Shown here in pieces: positions 1 to 8,224 of a stretch of 40,122 nt of DNA. The DNA comes from Bacteroidaceae bacterium (GTDB lineage Bacteria; Bacteroidota; Bacteroidia; Bacteroidales; Barnesiellaceae_A). The position numbers and the translations under genes are program-made. The notes below the pieces were generated by a model. That model had not been told where the DNA came from, did no database searches, and was given only the letters and a program-made list of their open reading frames with translations. The stretch's first letter is position 1; every line of letters begins with the position of its first letter. The stretch is from positions 1 to 40,122 of the forward strand of contig JAFQRE010000005.1 of assembly GCA_017410245.1 (NCBI GenBank), in the 5' to 3' direction.

Positions 1-99
1 CGCGCCACTTTCTACTTCTCGGACTACCGCCAACTTGAAACTCATCGGATAGTCGCGTTGCGTTCGCTTGATATACAAGCTTTTACTCTTTTCTTCCAT
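1..99 (-). CDS. IS3-type transposase OrfA, N-terminal fragment cut by window edge
   Basis: Reading leftward from the ATG at 97-99, the first 33 residues are present and the frame stays open to base 1. They include a basic lead-in followed by YPMSFKLAVVREVESG, which resembles the start of the helix-turn-helix OrfA of IS3-family elements, the subunit that binds the element ends. No stop is reached, so the gene continues outside the window. About 40 bases upstream of the ATG the complementary strand reads TGTCCCGTCCTAAAATAG, a plausible IS terminus near base 141, but the other end is not visible and no target duplication can be checked. The family assignment rests on this short stretch only. It could also be an isolated remnant or a domesticated helix-turn-helix gene. 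Confidence 0.6.
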   Translation of the reverse strand, partial: MEEKSKSLYIKRTQRDYPMSFKLAVVREVESGA

Positions 100-156
100 A
101 GCTTTACTTTTTATTGTGTAACGCTATTTTAGGACGGGACAAGAACAAAAGAACAA

Positions 157-190
157 GAAGCGACCCCTTATTTCTGTAAGAGGTCGCTTC
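157..190 (-). terminator. Terminator of the C10 protease gene
   Basis: Arms at 157-170 and 177-190 pair over 14 positions with one mismatch. On the minus strand the hairpin is followed by a T-rich run (TTGTTCTTTTGTTCTTG). It lies about 70 bases beyond the stop of the protease gene and just outside the presumed IS end. Confidence 0.75.
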
Positions 191-258
191 CTTTATTTAT
201 ATCAAAAATGAGGTAATTGCCTATTGCAAAAATAGCAATTCAATAATATCAGTCCATA

Positions 259-3042
259 TCATCTTTTGACAATCTTTCGTGCAGAACCATCAGACAGCAC
301 CACAATATTAACACCTTTCTCCATCTGAGGCAATCTATTGCCCGCAATATCATAGATAGCTACAACTTGCACATCTTCATCACACACAACACCATCAATG
401 CCGGTCTCTCCCACTTTTACTGACGAAACAAAACGCTTACCACTTTCGTCTGTAATAGGAGTTGCATCACATATATTTGCAGCATAAACAGCTGCATCAC
501 GCATAGATACCAGATATACATCATAGTTACCCACTTTATCGAATGTCACTATAACAGGTATTTCCTGTGTTTCACCGGCTTTTATGGTAACAAGTTCACT
601 CTCCCCCTCTACCATCACGCCTTGACTCTTATCTATAAAAGTAGCACGTATGTATCCGGTAAAGTCGGCAGTCTCATTATTGGTTACATCTACCCACACA
701 CGTTGCCTACCTTGTATCGACACAGCATCATTTCTCACATTCAAATCCTGCTGAGCTACAGTAAGCGGCAATAATACTTCTGTCGGATCCATTATCAAGT
801 ACGACTGCCACTCCACCTTAGGATTGAGCATAGCACGCTCGCCATCGGGTGTGAGATAACGACAAGAGAGATAATACTCACCACAAAGAGGATAAAAGTT
901 ATTGGGCAACTGATATGTGCTATTGTTGTCGCTGTTGGCATTGATTTTTACATCGGGAATAGAGAACAAATATATTTCCTCTCCTCCTTCAACCGGGGTT
1001 GCGTATATATTGAAACTTACATTTCCACCCACCACATTGGCACTATATATTCCGCTCACATCAAACTGTGTCGCACTATTCTGATAATAATTATATAACG
1101 GCAAGATTTGTTTGGGCTTATAATTATTGGCATAGTCGAGTACCGGGTAATTGGGCTTCGCAGTGACTTCCAACAAGAATTCATCTGTAAAAATTACATC
1201 TTCGGGCTGATCGCACGCAATTCGATATGTTCCCTCGGGCATTGTCATTTCATTGCTATTGGTAGGACGCACTCGTATTATCTGCTCGTCCTCAATACCC
1301 GGATACGATAGGGTATAATAGATGTTTTGATCAATATTATACTGCACCAAGGTCTCAATATTCTCAAAATACAAACGACCGGGAAGGATTTCGTATGGGT
1401 CGTACGGGGTATTATTAAATAGTTTCAATCCCATATAGAAATAACTTCCGTTATACACATCGCTTGCAGCATACATATCGCGGACTTCGTGCGTTCCGTC
1501 TTTTTCCCATAAATTATGGAATGTAAACTCACCATCTTTCACTTCGAGTGTTACCAATAAAACATCGGGACAATAGACCAACTTCCATTGGGACTTATCA
1601 CCATACTCATTGCCCACTATAGGCAATATGCGATATGTCCCATCTTCCAGCTTTAAATCTTTCAAATAGTTGAGTTTGGCACTGCTATGAAAACTTTTTG
1701 GAGAATACTTGGGATAGAAAAAGTCGCTTATATAATATACCGTTGCAAAATAGGAATATATTATTTCATTATCATCATTGAGCACAGCATAGCCAATATC
1801 ATCAGAAGAGGTCAAGAAAGAGTTCTCGGCATCATAATAGCAATTGGTAGTGAGGCAAGTCCAAGAAGAAGCACTACCCACGCCCGCCAAAAACAGTTGT
1901 TCTTTATATGGCTCATCATTGGCAGTACGAGGTGCAATACCTGCTATCATATATTGATTTTTACAATATTCATTTTCACCATCTGCTTGACAATAGTTTA
2001 TATCAAAATAACCATCATACAAGCCACCCCAACCCCAATTGATATGATAGTAGCCTTGGGCATCTACACCATCAACTACAAAGGCATGACCGTCACTCGA
2101 ATTACTTCCGGCGTATATTATAGGACGACCCTCTATCAGATCTTTATTCATTATATCATACCACATGGCGGTAGGTATGTTCTCGCGCAAATATATTTCG
2201 CAATTATAATCGAAGTAGCGTTGCAGAGCAACAAATGGCAATGGCGCCGAGGTAGAGAAATCGGATACCGTATAATTGTATTTATCCTCAAAACCATAAT
2301 TTGCACGGCACGCTACACCGGCCTCATAGACCAATCGAGCTACTGCGTTGCCCTGTTCCTCGGTATATGCTCCATCGCTATATTCAAGCAGCATGTTATC
2401 CCAATCATATCCTCCTTTTGAATAATCAACCGATATTTCGGTCATCGTGGGTTCGTTGAGATATTCCATACGATATGGTGCTGTATTGTCCGACTTATAA
2501 TAATGCAATACTTGAGACAAGGCTATAGCAGTACAGCCGGCAACTGTGCGATACTCGTCGTAGGTGGGACAGAGATTGTTGAAGGGTGCATGCTGATGCC
2601 AATGAGTGCTGAGCAAAGGCGCTACTGCTTGAGACGGGACATTACTATGCCGCACTCCACGGGCATTGGTCATGGCAGCTACATAATCCGACAACCATTC
2701 GGTCATTGCTATAGGCATGTTGTCACCATCTATATGTTGTCCCAAACCATAACCTATCACTTTCATATCGGCATTGTTCTGCGCCATTAATACAAAGCAC
2801 TCCTTCTCATCTACTATGGTATTATAGGCATAAACATTTGTTTTAGTAACATCTGTTGCATCAGCAAGGTATAAGCTACCGCCTTGTTCCGACAGACTTA
2901 TCACCTCTCCAAGTCGCGGTTCTCCTACATGTTCTGTCACAAAAGACTCTGCCAATAATCTTGCCATTATAACTTCAGCATGAACCAGCTTTGATGCACA
3001 GGCTATCAAAAACAGACTGACAAACAATACTCGCTTTAACAT
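259..3042 (-). CDS. Secreted C10-family (streptopain-like) cysteine protease with T9SS-type C-terminus
   Basis: The protein has 927 residues. Residues 1-22 form a signal peptide with likely cleavage after VHA. A pro-region of about 120 residues follows. The peptidase core has the nucleophile in TVAGCTAIALSQV (Cys170) and the histidine in SSDGHAFVVDG (His319), then the NWGWGG segment (335-340) typical of streptopain/SpeB-like enzymes. About 550 further residues look beta-rich, and the last 70 or so (IYDIAGNRLP to KIVKR) resemble a type A T9SS sorting domain. Export through the Sec system and then T9SS to the surface or medium is inferred. Residues 12-15 (LIAC) also fit a lipobox, so lipidation is an alternative. 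The gene stands alone, with its own terminator and promoter. The likely role is degradation of host or dietary protein; the substrate is unknown. Confidence 0.85.
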   Translation of the reverse strand: MLKRVLFVSLFLIACASKLVHAEVIMARLLAESFVTEHVGEPRLGEVISLSEQGGSLYLADATDVTKTNVYAYNTIVDEKECFVLMAQNNADMKVIGYGLGQHIDGDNMPIAMTEWLSDYVAAMTNARGVRHSNVPSQAVAPLLSTHWHQHAPFNNLCPTYDEYRTVAGCTAIALSQVLHYYKSDNTAPYRMEYLNEPTMTEISVDYSKGGYDWDNMLLEYSDGAYTEEQGNAVARLVYEAGVACRANYGFEDKYNYTVSDFSTSAPLPFVALQRYFDYNCEIYLRENIPTAMWYDIMNKDLIEGRPIIYAGSNSSDGHAFVVDGVDAQGYYHINWGWGGLYDGYFDINYCQADGENEYCKNQYMIAGIAPRTANDEPYKEQLFLAGVGSASSWTCLTTNCYYDAENSFLTSSDDIGYAVLNDDNEIIYSYFATVYYISDFFYPKYSPKSFHSSAKLNYLKDLKLEDGTYRILPIVGNEYGDKSQWKLVYCPDVLLVTLEVKDGEFTFHNLWEKDGTHEVRDMYAASDVYNGSYFYMGLKLFNNTPYDPYEILPGRLYFENIETLVQYNIDQNIYYTLSYPGIEDEQIIRVRPTNSNEMTMPEGTYRIACDQPEDVIFTDEFLLEVTAKPNYPVLDYANNYKPKQILPLYNYYQNSATQFDVSGIYSANVVGGNVSFNIYATPVEGGEEIYLFSIPDVKINANSDNNSTYQLPNNFYPLCGEYYLSCRYLTPDGERAMLNPKVEWQSYLIMDPTEVLLPLTVAQQDLNVRNDAVSIQGRQRVWVDVTNNETADFTGYIRATFIDKSQGVMVEGESELVTIKAGETQEIPVIVTFDKVGNYDVYLVSMRDAAVYAANICDATPITDESGKRFVSSVKVGETGIDGVVCDEDVQVVAIYDIAGNRLPQMEKGVNIVVLSDGSARKIVKR

Positions 3043-3071
3043 ATCTTATCTATTTATAGGTTATTTAGTCA

Positions 3072-3079
3072 CAAATATA
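3072..3079 (-). promoter_or_regulatory. Candidate -7 element of the C10 protease promoter
   Basis: The minus strand reads TATATTTG, matching the Bacteroidota -7 consensus TAnnTTTG, about 30 bases before the ATG. No convincing -33 TTG is present at the usual spacing. Confidence 0.5.
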
Positions 3080-3167
3080 ATATTTTTTCTATATTTTTCT
3101 TCTTTCCGCTTCATCACATTTTTATTATAAAATATTAATTGATAAACACCGTAACAAAAAAATGATT

Positions 3168-3174
3168 TACTTTG
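3168..3174 (+). promoter_or_regulatory. Candidate -7 element of the rnr promoter
   Basis: TACTTTG followed by C is close to TAnnTTTG (one base shorter) and lies 44 bases before the rnr start codon, in a very AT-rich region. The -33 part is not recognisable. Confidence 0.45.
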
Positions 3175-3218
3175 CATAAAAGAGGAAATATAGCTCTATA
3201 AAGAAAAAAGTTAAGGCC

Positions 3219-5369
3219 ATGACAGAGAAAAAGAAAAAATCGAACAATCGCATGAGCATCAACGAATTGATGCACGACATCGTATCGTTATTCAACGCCG
3301 AGCCCAATAAGCTATTCAATTACAAACAAGTAGCCCATGCACTCGGTCTGAAACTTTCGGCTCAACGCCAGAAGGTATATGAAATACTCTCTACCATGGC
3401 ACAACAAGAATTTCTTGTGGAGCCAACACCCGGACGCTTCAAAAAGAAAGATCGTGGCACACGAGCCTTAGGACTATTTGAGCGTCGTAGTAATGGTAAA
3501 AATCAAGTAATAACAGAGGAGGGTGAAGAAATCTTTGTTGCCGAGCGCAACTCTATGCACGCACTCGATGGCGACAAAGTAGAAGTGTATGTATATGCCC
3601 GCCGTCGCCATGCCGACCCCGAAGGCGAAGTAACACAAATCATCGAACGTGCCGACCGCACATTTGTGGGCATACTCAGTGTCGAGAAACAATATGCATT
3701 CCTCATCACCGACAGCAAGACACTGGCCAACGACATCTTCATTCCCAAGAACAAACTACGAGGAGGAAAGGACGGAGAGAAAGCCGTTGTTCGCATAACC
3801 GAGTGGCCCGAGCACTCCAAGAACCCCATTGGCGAGGTAATAGATGTGTTGGGCGAAGCCGGTGACAACAACACCGAGATGCACGCTATTCTCGCCGAGT
3901 TTGGCCTACCATACAAATACCCCGAAGCCGTAGAGAAAGCAGCCGATAAGATTTCTGACATCATTCCGGCCGACGAAATAGCCCGCCGAGAGGATTTCCG
4001 CGAAGTTACAACATTTACCATCGACCCCCACGATGCCAAAGACTTTGACGATGCGATATCTATTCGTCAATTACCATCGGGATTGTGGGAAGTAGGTGTA
4101 CACATAGCCGATGTTACGCACTATGTGCAACCCGGAAGTATCATCGACAAAGAGGCCGAGCGACGTGCCACTTCGGTATATCTTGTCGATCGCACCATTC
4201 CCATGTTGCCCGAGCGTCTGTGCAACTATATATGTTCGCTGCGACCCGACGAAGACAAACTTGCATTCTCTTGTATTTTTGAGATAGACGATAATGCCAA
4301 CATCAAACGTCGGCATATTGCCCGTACCATCATTCGTTCCAATCGTCGCTATGCCTATGAGGAGGCTCAAGCCATCATTGAGGGAGCCGATGGCGACTTC
4401 CGCAAAGAGATACTTGTACTTAATGACCTCGCTCAGAAGATGCGTAAACGCCGATTTGAGAACGGCTCTATCAGTTTCGACCGTCAAGAAGTGCGATTTG
4501 AGATAGACGAGGAAGGACACCCCATAAGAGTATATTTCAAGATTGCCAAAGAGGCCAATATGCTCATCGAAGAGTTTATGTTGTTGGCCAACTGTACAGT
4601 GGCCGAAGCCGTTGGTAAAACCGCAAATGGCAAGAAAGCAAAGAGTTTTGTATATCGTGTACATGACCAACCCGATCCATCGAAAATCAACGACCTGGCT
4701 TCCTTCATAACCCGCTTCGGATATCGCACACGACTACACAACGATACTCGTGAGTTGTCGAAAAACATCAACAAACTCATGCAAGAGATAAAAGGTCGTC
4801 CCGAAGAGAACTTGATATCTACCGTAGCCATACGCTCAATGTCAAAAGCCATATACTCAACCGATAATATAGGGCACTATGGACTGGGATTTGACTACTA
4901 CACTCACTTCACATCACCCATACGTCGTTACCCCGATATGATGGTACACCGTCTTATAGACCGCTACCTCAACGGAGGTCGCAGTGCCGTAGAACAATCG
5001 CTCGAGTCAAAGTGTAAGCACTCATCGGAGATGGAGCAACTGGCAGCCAATGCCGAACGTGCTTCTATCAAGTACAAGCAGGTAGAGTTTCTCAGTGACC
5101 GATTGGGAGAGGAATTTGATGGTGTAATTTCGGGTATTACCGAGTGGGGACTCTATGTAGAACTTGACGAGAACAAGTGCGAGGGCCTTATTCCTATACG
5201 TGAACTCGACGACGATTACTACGAACTTGATGAGAAGAACTATGCCCTTGTAGGCCGTCGTTCGCATCGCATCTATCGCCTCGGAGATCCCGTGCGCATA
5301 CTTATTGCCGGAACCAATCTGGAGAAAAAGCAACTCGACTTTGCCCTTGTTCGTACACTCAAAAAATAA
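3219..5369 (+). CDS. rnr: Ribonuclease R (RNB-family 3'-5' exoribonuclease)
   Basis: The protein has 716 residues, a usual length for RNase R/VacB. It degrades structured RNA processively from the 3' end and takes part in mRNA decay and rRNA quality control in the cytoplasm. A winged-helix-like region (about 10-75) is followed by cold-shock/OB domains (about 85-215). The RNB catalytic domain has the metal-binding signature DPHDAKDFDDA at 269-279, with Asp269, Asp275, Asp277 and Asp278 as expected metal ligands. The conserved HFTSPIRRYPD stretch follows late in the domain, and an S1 RNA-binding domain occupies about 625-710 (FDGVISGITEWGLYVEL). It starts a rightward run of genes, and rpoN begins 19 bases after its stop, so the two are probably co-transcribed. 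Confidence 0.95.
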   Translation: MTEKKKKSNNRMSINELMHDIVSLFNAEPNKLFNYKQVAHALGLKLSAQRQKVYEILSTMAQQEFLVEPTPGRFKKKDRGTRALGLFERRSNGKNQVITEEGEEIFVAERNSMHALDGDKVEVYVYARRRHADPEGEVTQIIERADRTFVGILSVEKQYAFLITDSKTLANDIFIPKNKLRGGKDGEKAVVRITEWPEHSKNPIGEVIDVLGEAGDNNTEMHAILAEFGLPYKYPEAVEKAADKISDIIPADEIARREDFREVTTFTIDPHDAKDFDDAISIRQLPSGLWEVGVHIADVTHYVQPGSIIDKEAERRATSVYLVDRTIPMLPERLCNYICSLRPDEDKLAFSCIFEIDDNANIKRRHIARTIIRSNRRYAYEEAQAIIEGADGDFRKEILVLNDLAQKMRKRRFENGSISFDRQEVRFEIDEEGHPIRVYFKIAKEANMLIEEFMLLANCTVAEAVGKTANGKKAKSFVYRVHDQPDPSKINDLASFITRFGYRTRLHNDTRELSKNINKLMQEIKGRPEENLISTVAIRSMSKAIYSTDNIGHYGLGFDYYTHFTSPIRRYPDMMVHRLIDRYLNGGRSAVEQSLESKCKHSSEMEQLAANAERASIKYKQVEFLSDRLGEEFDGVISGITEWGLYVELDENKCEGLIPIRELDDDYYELDEKNYALVGRRSHRIYRLGDPVRILIAGTNLEKKQLDFALVRTLKK

Positions 5370-5388
5370 CTTTATCACATAGCTCCTC

Positions 5389-6849
5389 ATGACACAACAA
5401 AAACTGCAACAAGAACAGAAACTGCAACAAAAGCTGTCACCACAACAGATACAGCTCATGCGACTCTTGGAACTCAACGAGCCGGAGATGGAGGAGCGTA
5501 TTAAACAAGAATTGGTAGAAAATCCGGCTCTTGAGGAGGGTATGGAACAACATACCGATGAGATGGCTACAGACAATAATCTCGATGAAGAGGGCTTCCC
5601 TACCGAGAGCGCCGACCAACTATCGCGGGGAGACTACTACTCGGAAGACGACATACCCGACTATCGTTTCGGCACACACAACTACTCGCCCGACCAGCGT
5701 CAGGAGCAAGCTCCTATAGGTGCAGGCACATCGTTTCAGGAGTTTCTCATCGAGCAGCTTGCCATGCGACAGCTCAACGATAAAGAGCGAAGCATAGCTC
5801 AATACATCATAGGCAATATCGACGACAACGGATATTTGCAACGCGACCTCTACGCCATATCCGACGACTTGATATTCCAAATAGGATTGGACGTAGATAC
5901 ACCAGAGATAGAACGCATACTATCTATCATACAAGACTTTGAGCCGGCCGGAATAGGAGCAACATCGCTACAAGAGTGCCTTCTGCTGCAACTTGAGCGA
6001 CGCAACGGAACACCCTCCAATATGCTGGCCTACCGCATCATCAACGAGGCATTTGAGGCATTTACCAAAAAACATTACGATAGAATATCGAAACAACTTG
6101 AGATTACCGACGAGCAACTGCGTGAGGCAATACATGAAATAAACAGCCTCAACCCCAAGCCCGGTAGCGCATGGAGCGACAACGACATAGTTTCGGAACA
6201 GATTACCCCCGACTTTGAGGTATATGAGCAAGATGGCAGCTTGGTTATCAATCTCATATCGGGCAATATACCTTCACTCACTGTGAGCCGACAATATCGT
6301 GAGATGTTTGAGGACTACAACGCCAACAAGCAAAATCGTTCGCGCGAGCGACGCGATGCTCTACTCTTTGTCAAGCAAAAACTCGATGCAGCCCAATGGT
6401 TTGTCAATGCTGTGAAACAACGACAAAAAACGCTCCTCGACACCATTACAGCCATTGTAGATCAGCAACAGGAATTTTTCTTTACCGGTGTAGAAAGCGA
6501 CCTGCGCCCCATGATACTGCGCGACATCGCCGAAAAAACAGGTTACGACATATCTACCATATCGCGTGCTACAAGTACCAAGTATGTACAAACCCCATTC
6601 GGCATATATCCGCTCAAGCATTTCTTCTCGGAAGGCATACAAAACAATGAGGGAGATGAGGTATCGACTCGCGAAATAAAGCATATCTTGCAACAATGTA
6701 TCGACAACGAGGACAAGAGTGCCCCTCTATCGGACGACCGCTTGTGCGAGTTGCTACACCAAAAAGGCTACCCCATAGCTCGACGTACTGTAGCCAAGTA
6801 CCGCGAACAATTGGGTATAGCAGTGGCACGTCTGCGCAAGGAGATATAA
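5389..6849 (+). CDS. rpoN: RNA polymerase sigma-54 factor
   Basis: The protein has 486 residues, full length for sigma-54. It directs RNA polymerase to -24/-12 promoters and needs AAA+ enhancer-binding activators. Region I is the glutamine-rich start (QKLSPQQIQLMRLLELNEPEM), followed by an acidic region II at about 60-105. The core-binding domain and helix-turn-helix follow, and the RpoN box ARRTVAKYRE sits at 464-473, next to the C-terminus. No activator or obvious -24/-12 site is recognised in the window, so its targets lie elsewhere. It follows rnr by 19 bases. The 128-base gap after it carries a separate -7-like element, so downstream genes may have their own promoter. Confidence 0.96.
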   Translation: MTQQKLQQEQKLQQKLSPQQIQLMRLLELNEPEMEERIKQELVENPALEEGMEQHTDEMATDNNLDEEGFPTESADQLSRGDYYSEDDIPDYRFGTHNYSPDQRQEQAPIGAGTSFQEFLIEQLAMRQLNDKERSIAQYIIGNIDDNGYLQRDLYAISDDLIFQIGLDVDTPEIERILSIIQDFEPAGIGATSLQECLLLQLERRNGTPSNMLAYRIINEAFEAFTKKHYDRISKQLEITDEQLREAIHEINSLNPKPGSAWSDNDIVSEQITPDFEVYEQDGSLVINLISGNIPSLTVSRQYREMFEDYNANKQNRSRERRDALLFVKQKLDAAQWFVNAVKQRQKTLLDTITAIVDQQQEFFFTGVESDLRPMILRDIAEKTGYDISTISRATSTKYVQTPFGIYPLKHFFSEGIQNNEGDEVSTREIKHILQQCIDNEDKSAPLSDDRLCELLHQKGYPIARRTVAKYREQLGIAVARLRKEI

Positions 6850-6902
6850 TGCTCATTCTAGAAAAACCCACCATTTATTACATAGTTTTTCAATAAAATA
6901 TG

Positions 6903-6910
6903 TACATTTG
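6903..6910 (+). promoter_or_regulatory. Candidate -7 element before the PAP2-like gene
   Basis: TACATTTG fits TAnnTTTG and lies 67 bases before the start codon. A T-rich stretch at 6886-6890 lies upstream. The element would serve the PAP2-like gene, purE and possibly ispG. Confidence 0.5.
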
Positions 6911-6977
6911 CATCTGTGGTTTGTTATAATAAGACCTTATGTACACCACCATGATAATTTTATAAATTCAAAAGACT

Positions 6978-7613
6978 ATGAAGCTTTTTGCACGTATTTG
7001 CTCTACAATATTTCACCCGCTCATCATAGCTACAGTAGGTATTCTCATATCGCTCTACTTCTCATACATGAGTATGTTGGGTAGTGAATATATCATCAAA
7101 GTAGCACTGATGACCGTCTTGTTCACAATAGCCATTCCATCGCTGGGAGTATTGTTGCTATACAAGACCAAGCGTATAAAAAGCATAGGACTTGTCAATC
7201 GCGAAGAACGCACACTGCCCTATATTATTTTCTTCATCTGCTACCTCTTTGAGGTTGTATTTCTGTGGAATGCCAATTTGCGTGGTATGCAATTGGGGTT
7301 CTGCGTTGGTGGCATTGCAGCCATAGTCATCGATCTAATTGTAAACCGCTGGTGGAAAATAAGCGTTCACATGACTGCTATAGGAGGACTTACAGGACTC
7401 ATCTTTGTCATGAGTTACATGCAATATATCATGTATAGCGAAATTATACCCTACTTACAAGTAGCCACCATCTTGGCATCGGGTGCGTTAGGCACATCGC
7501 GCATCATATTGCGACGCCACACCATCGGGCAAGTATGTTGTGGTTTCATCAACGGCTTTGTATGGGTATTCCTATTATGTATGCTTGCCACAACCATGCA
7601 ATATATACAATAA
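6978..7613 (+). CDS. PAP2-like integral membrane protein
   Basis: The protein has 211 residues with about six hydrophobic segments. Several features resemble PAP2 (type 2 phosphatidic acid phosphatase) membrane enzymes: an R-T-L-P-Y element (Arg78 region), a short loop SVHMTAIGGLTG with His131, and RRHTIGQVCCG with His181. In canonical PAP2 motif 3 an aspartate lies four positions after the histidine; here that position is Gln185, so phosphatase activity is uncertain. If active, it would act on a lipid phosphate or pyrophosphate at the inner membrane. It lies between rpoN and purE, with only 20 bases to purE, suggesting a shared transcript but no clear shared pathway. It could also be a non-catalytic member of the fold. 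Confidence 0.65.
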   Translation: MKLFARICSTIFHPLIIATVGILISLYFSYMSMLGSEYIIKVALMTVLFTIAIPSLGVLLLYKTKRIKSIGLVNREERTLPYIIFFICYLFEVVFLWNANLRGMQLGFCVGGIAAIVIDLIVNRWWKISVHMTAIGGLTGLIFVMSYMQYIMYSEIIPYLQVATILASGALGTSRIILRRHTIGQVCCGFINGFVWVFLLCMLATTMQYIQ

Positions 7614-7633
7614 ACTCATAATAACACAACTAT

Positions 7634-8140
7634 ATGCAACCTATCGTAAGCATTATCATGGGCAGTACTTCCGATATGCCCATAATGGAGAAAGCAGCAC
7701 AGCTTCTCAATGACTTCCAGATACCATTTGAGATAAACGCTCTCTCGGCACACCGCACGCCGGCACAAGTCGAAGAGTTTGCTCGCAATGCTCACAAACG
7801 TGGCATCAAGGTTATCATTGCCGCAGCCGGTATGGCAGCCCATCTGCCCGGAGTTATTGCCGCCATGACACCGCTACCCGTTATCGGAGTTCCCATCAAA
7901 TCGACACTCGAAGGCGTAGATGCCTTGTTGGCTATTGTGCAGATGCCTCCGGGAATACCCGTTGCTACTGTAGGCATCAATGCCGGACTCAACGCAGCCA
8001 TTCTGGCTACGCAAATATTGGCTTTGGCCGATGAAAATATTGCTCGCAAAGTAGCTGAGTATAAAGAAAATTTGGCCGGTAAAATAACCAAAGCCAACGA
8101 AGAGCTGGCGCAAATCAAATACGAATATAAAACAAACTAA
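7634..8140 (+). CDS. purE: N5-carboxyaminoimidazole ribonucleotide mutase
   Basis: The protein has 168 residues, the normal size for class I PurE. The enzyme converts N5-carboxyaminoimidazole ribonucleotide to 4-carboxyaminoimidazole ribonucleotide in de novo purine synthesis. The signature GSTSDMPIM begins at residue 10 and SAHRTP lies at 38-43, with the conserved histidine at 40. A glycine- and alanine-rich loop ([27 protein letters not shown]) follows, as expected for the octameric enzyme. PurK, the usual partner, is not in this window. The gene follows the PAP2-like gene by 20 bases and precedes ispG by 84 bases containing a strong hairpin. Confidence 0.96.
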   Translation: MQPIVSIIMGSTSDMPIMEKAAQLLNDFQIPFEINALSAHRTPAQVEEFARNAHKRGIKVIIAAAGMAAHLPGVIAAMTPLPVIGVPIKSTLEGVDALLAIVQMPPGIPVATVGINAGLNAAILATQILALADENIARKVAEYKENLAGKITKANEELAQIKYEYKTN

Positions 8141-8166
8141 GACTACATGTCAATGTAGCACCCAAT

Positions 8167-8203
8167 ATTAGTCCGATTGGTCGCATCGACCGATGGGACT
8201 AAT
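8167..8203 (+). terminator. Hairpin between purE and ispG (terminator or processing site)
   Basis: Arms at 8167-8183 and 8187-8203 can pair over 17 positions with one mismatch and one G-U pair, closing a 3-base loop. No T-run follows on either strand, so it may be an attenuator, an mRNA processing or stability element, or a weak terminator. Confidence 0.45.
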
Positions 8204-8224
8204 TGTATATAAAAAACTATAGTC

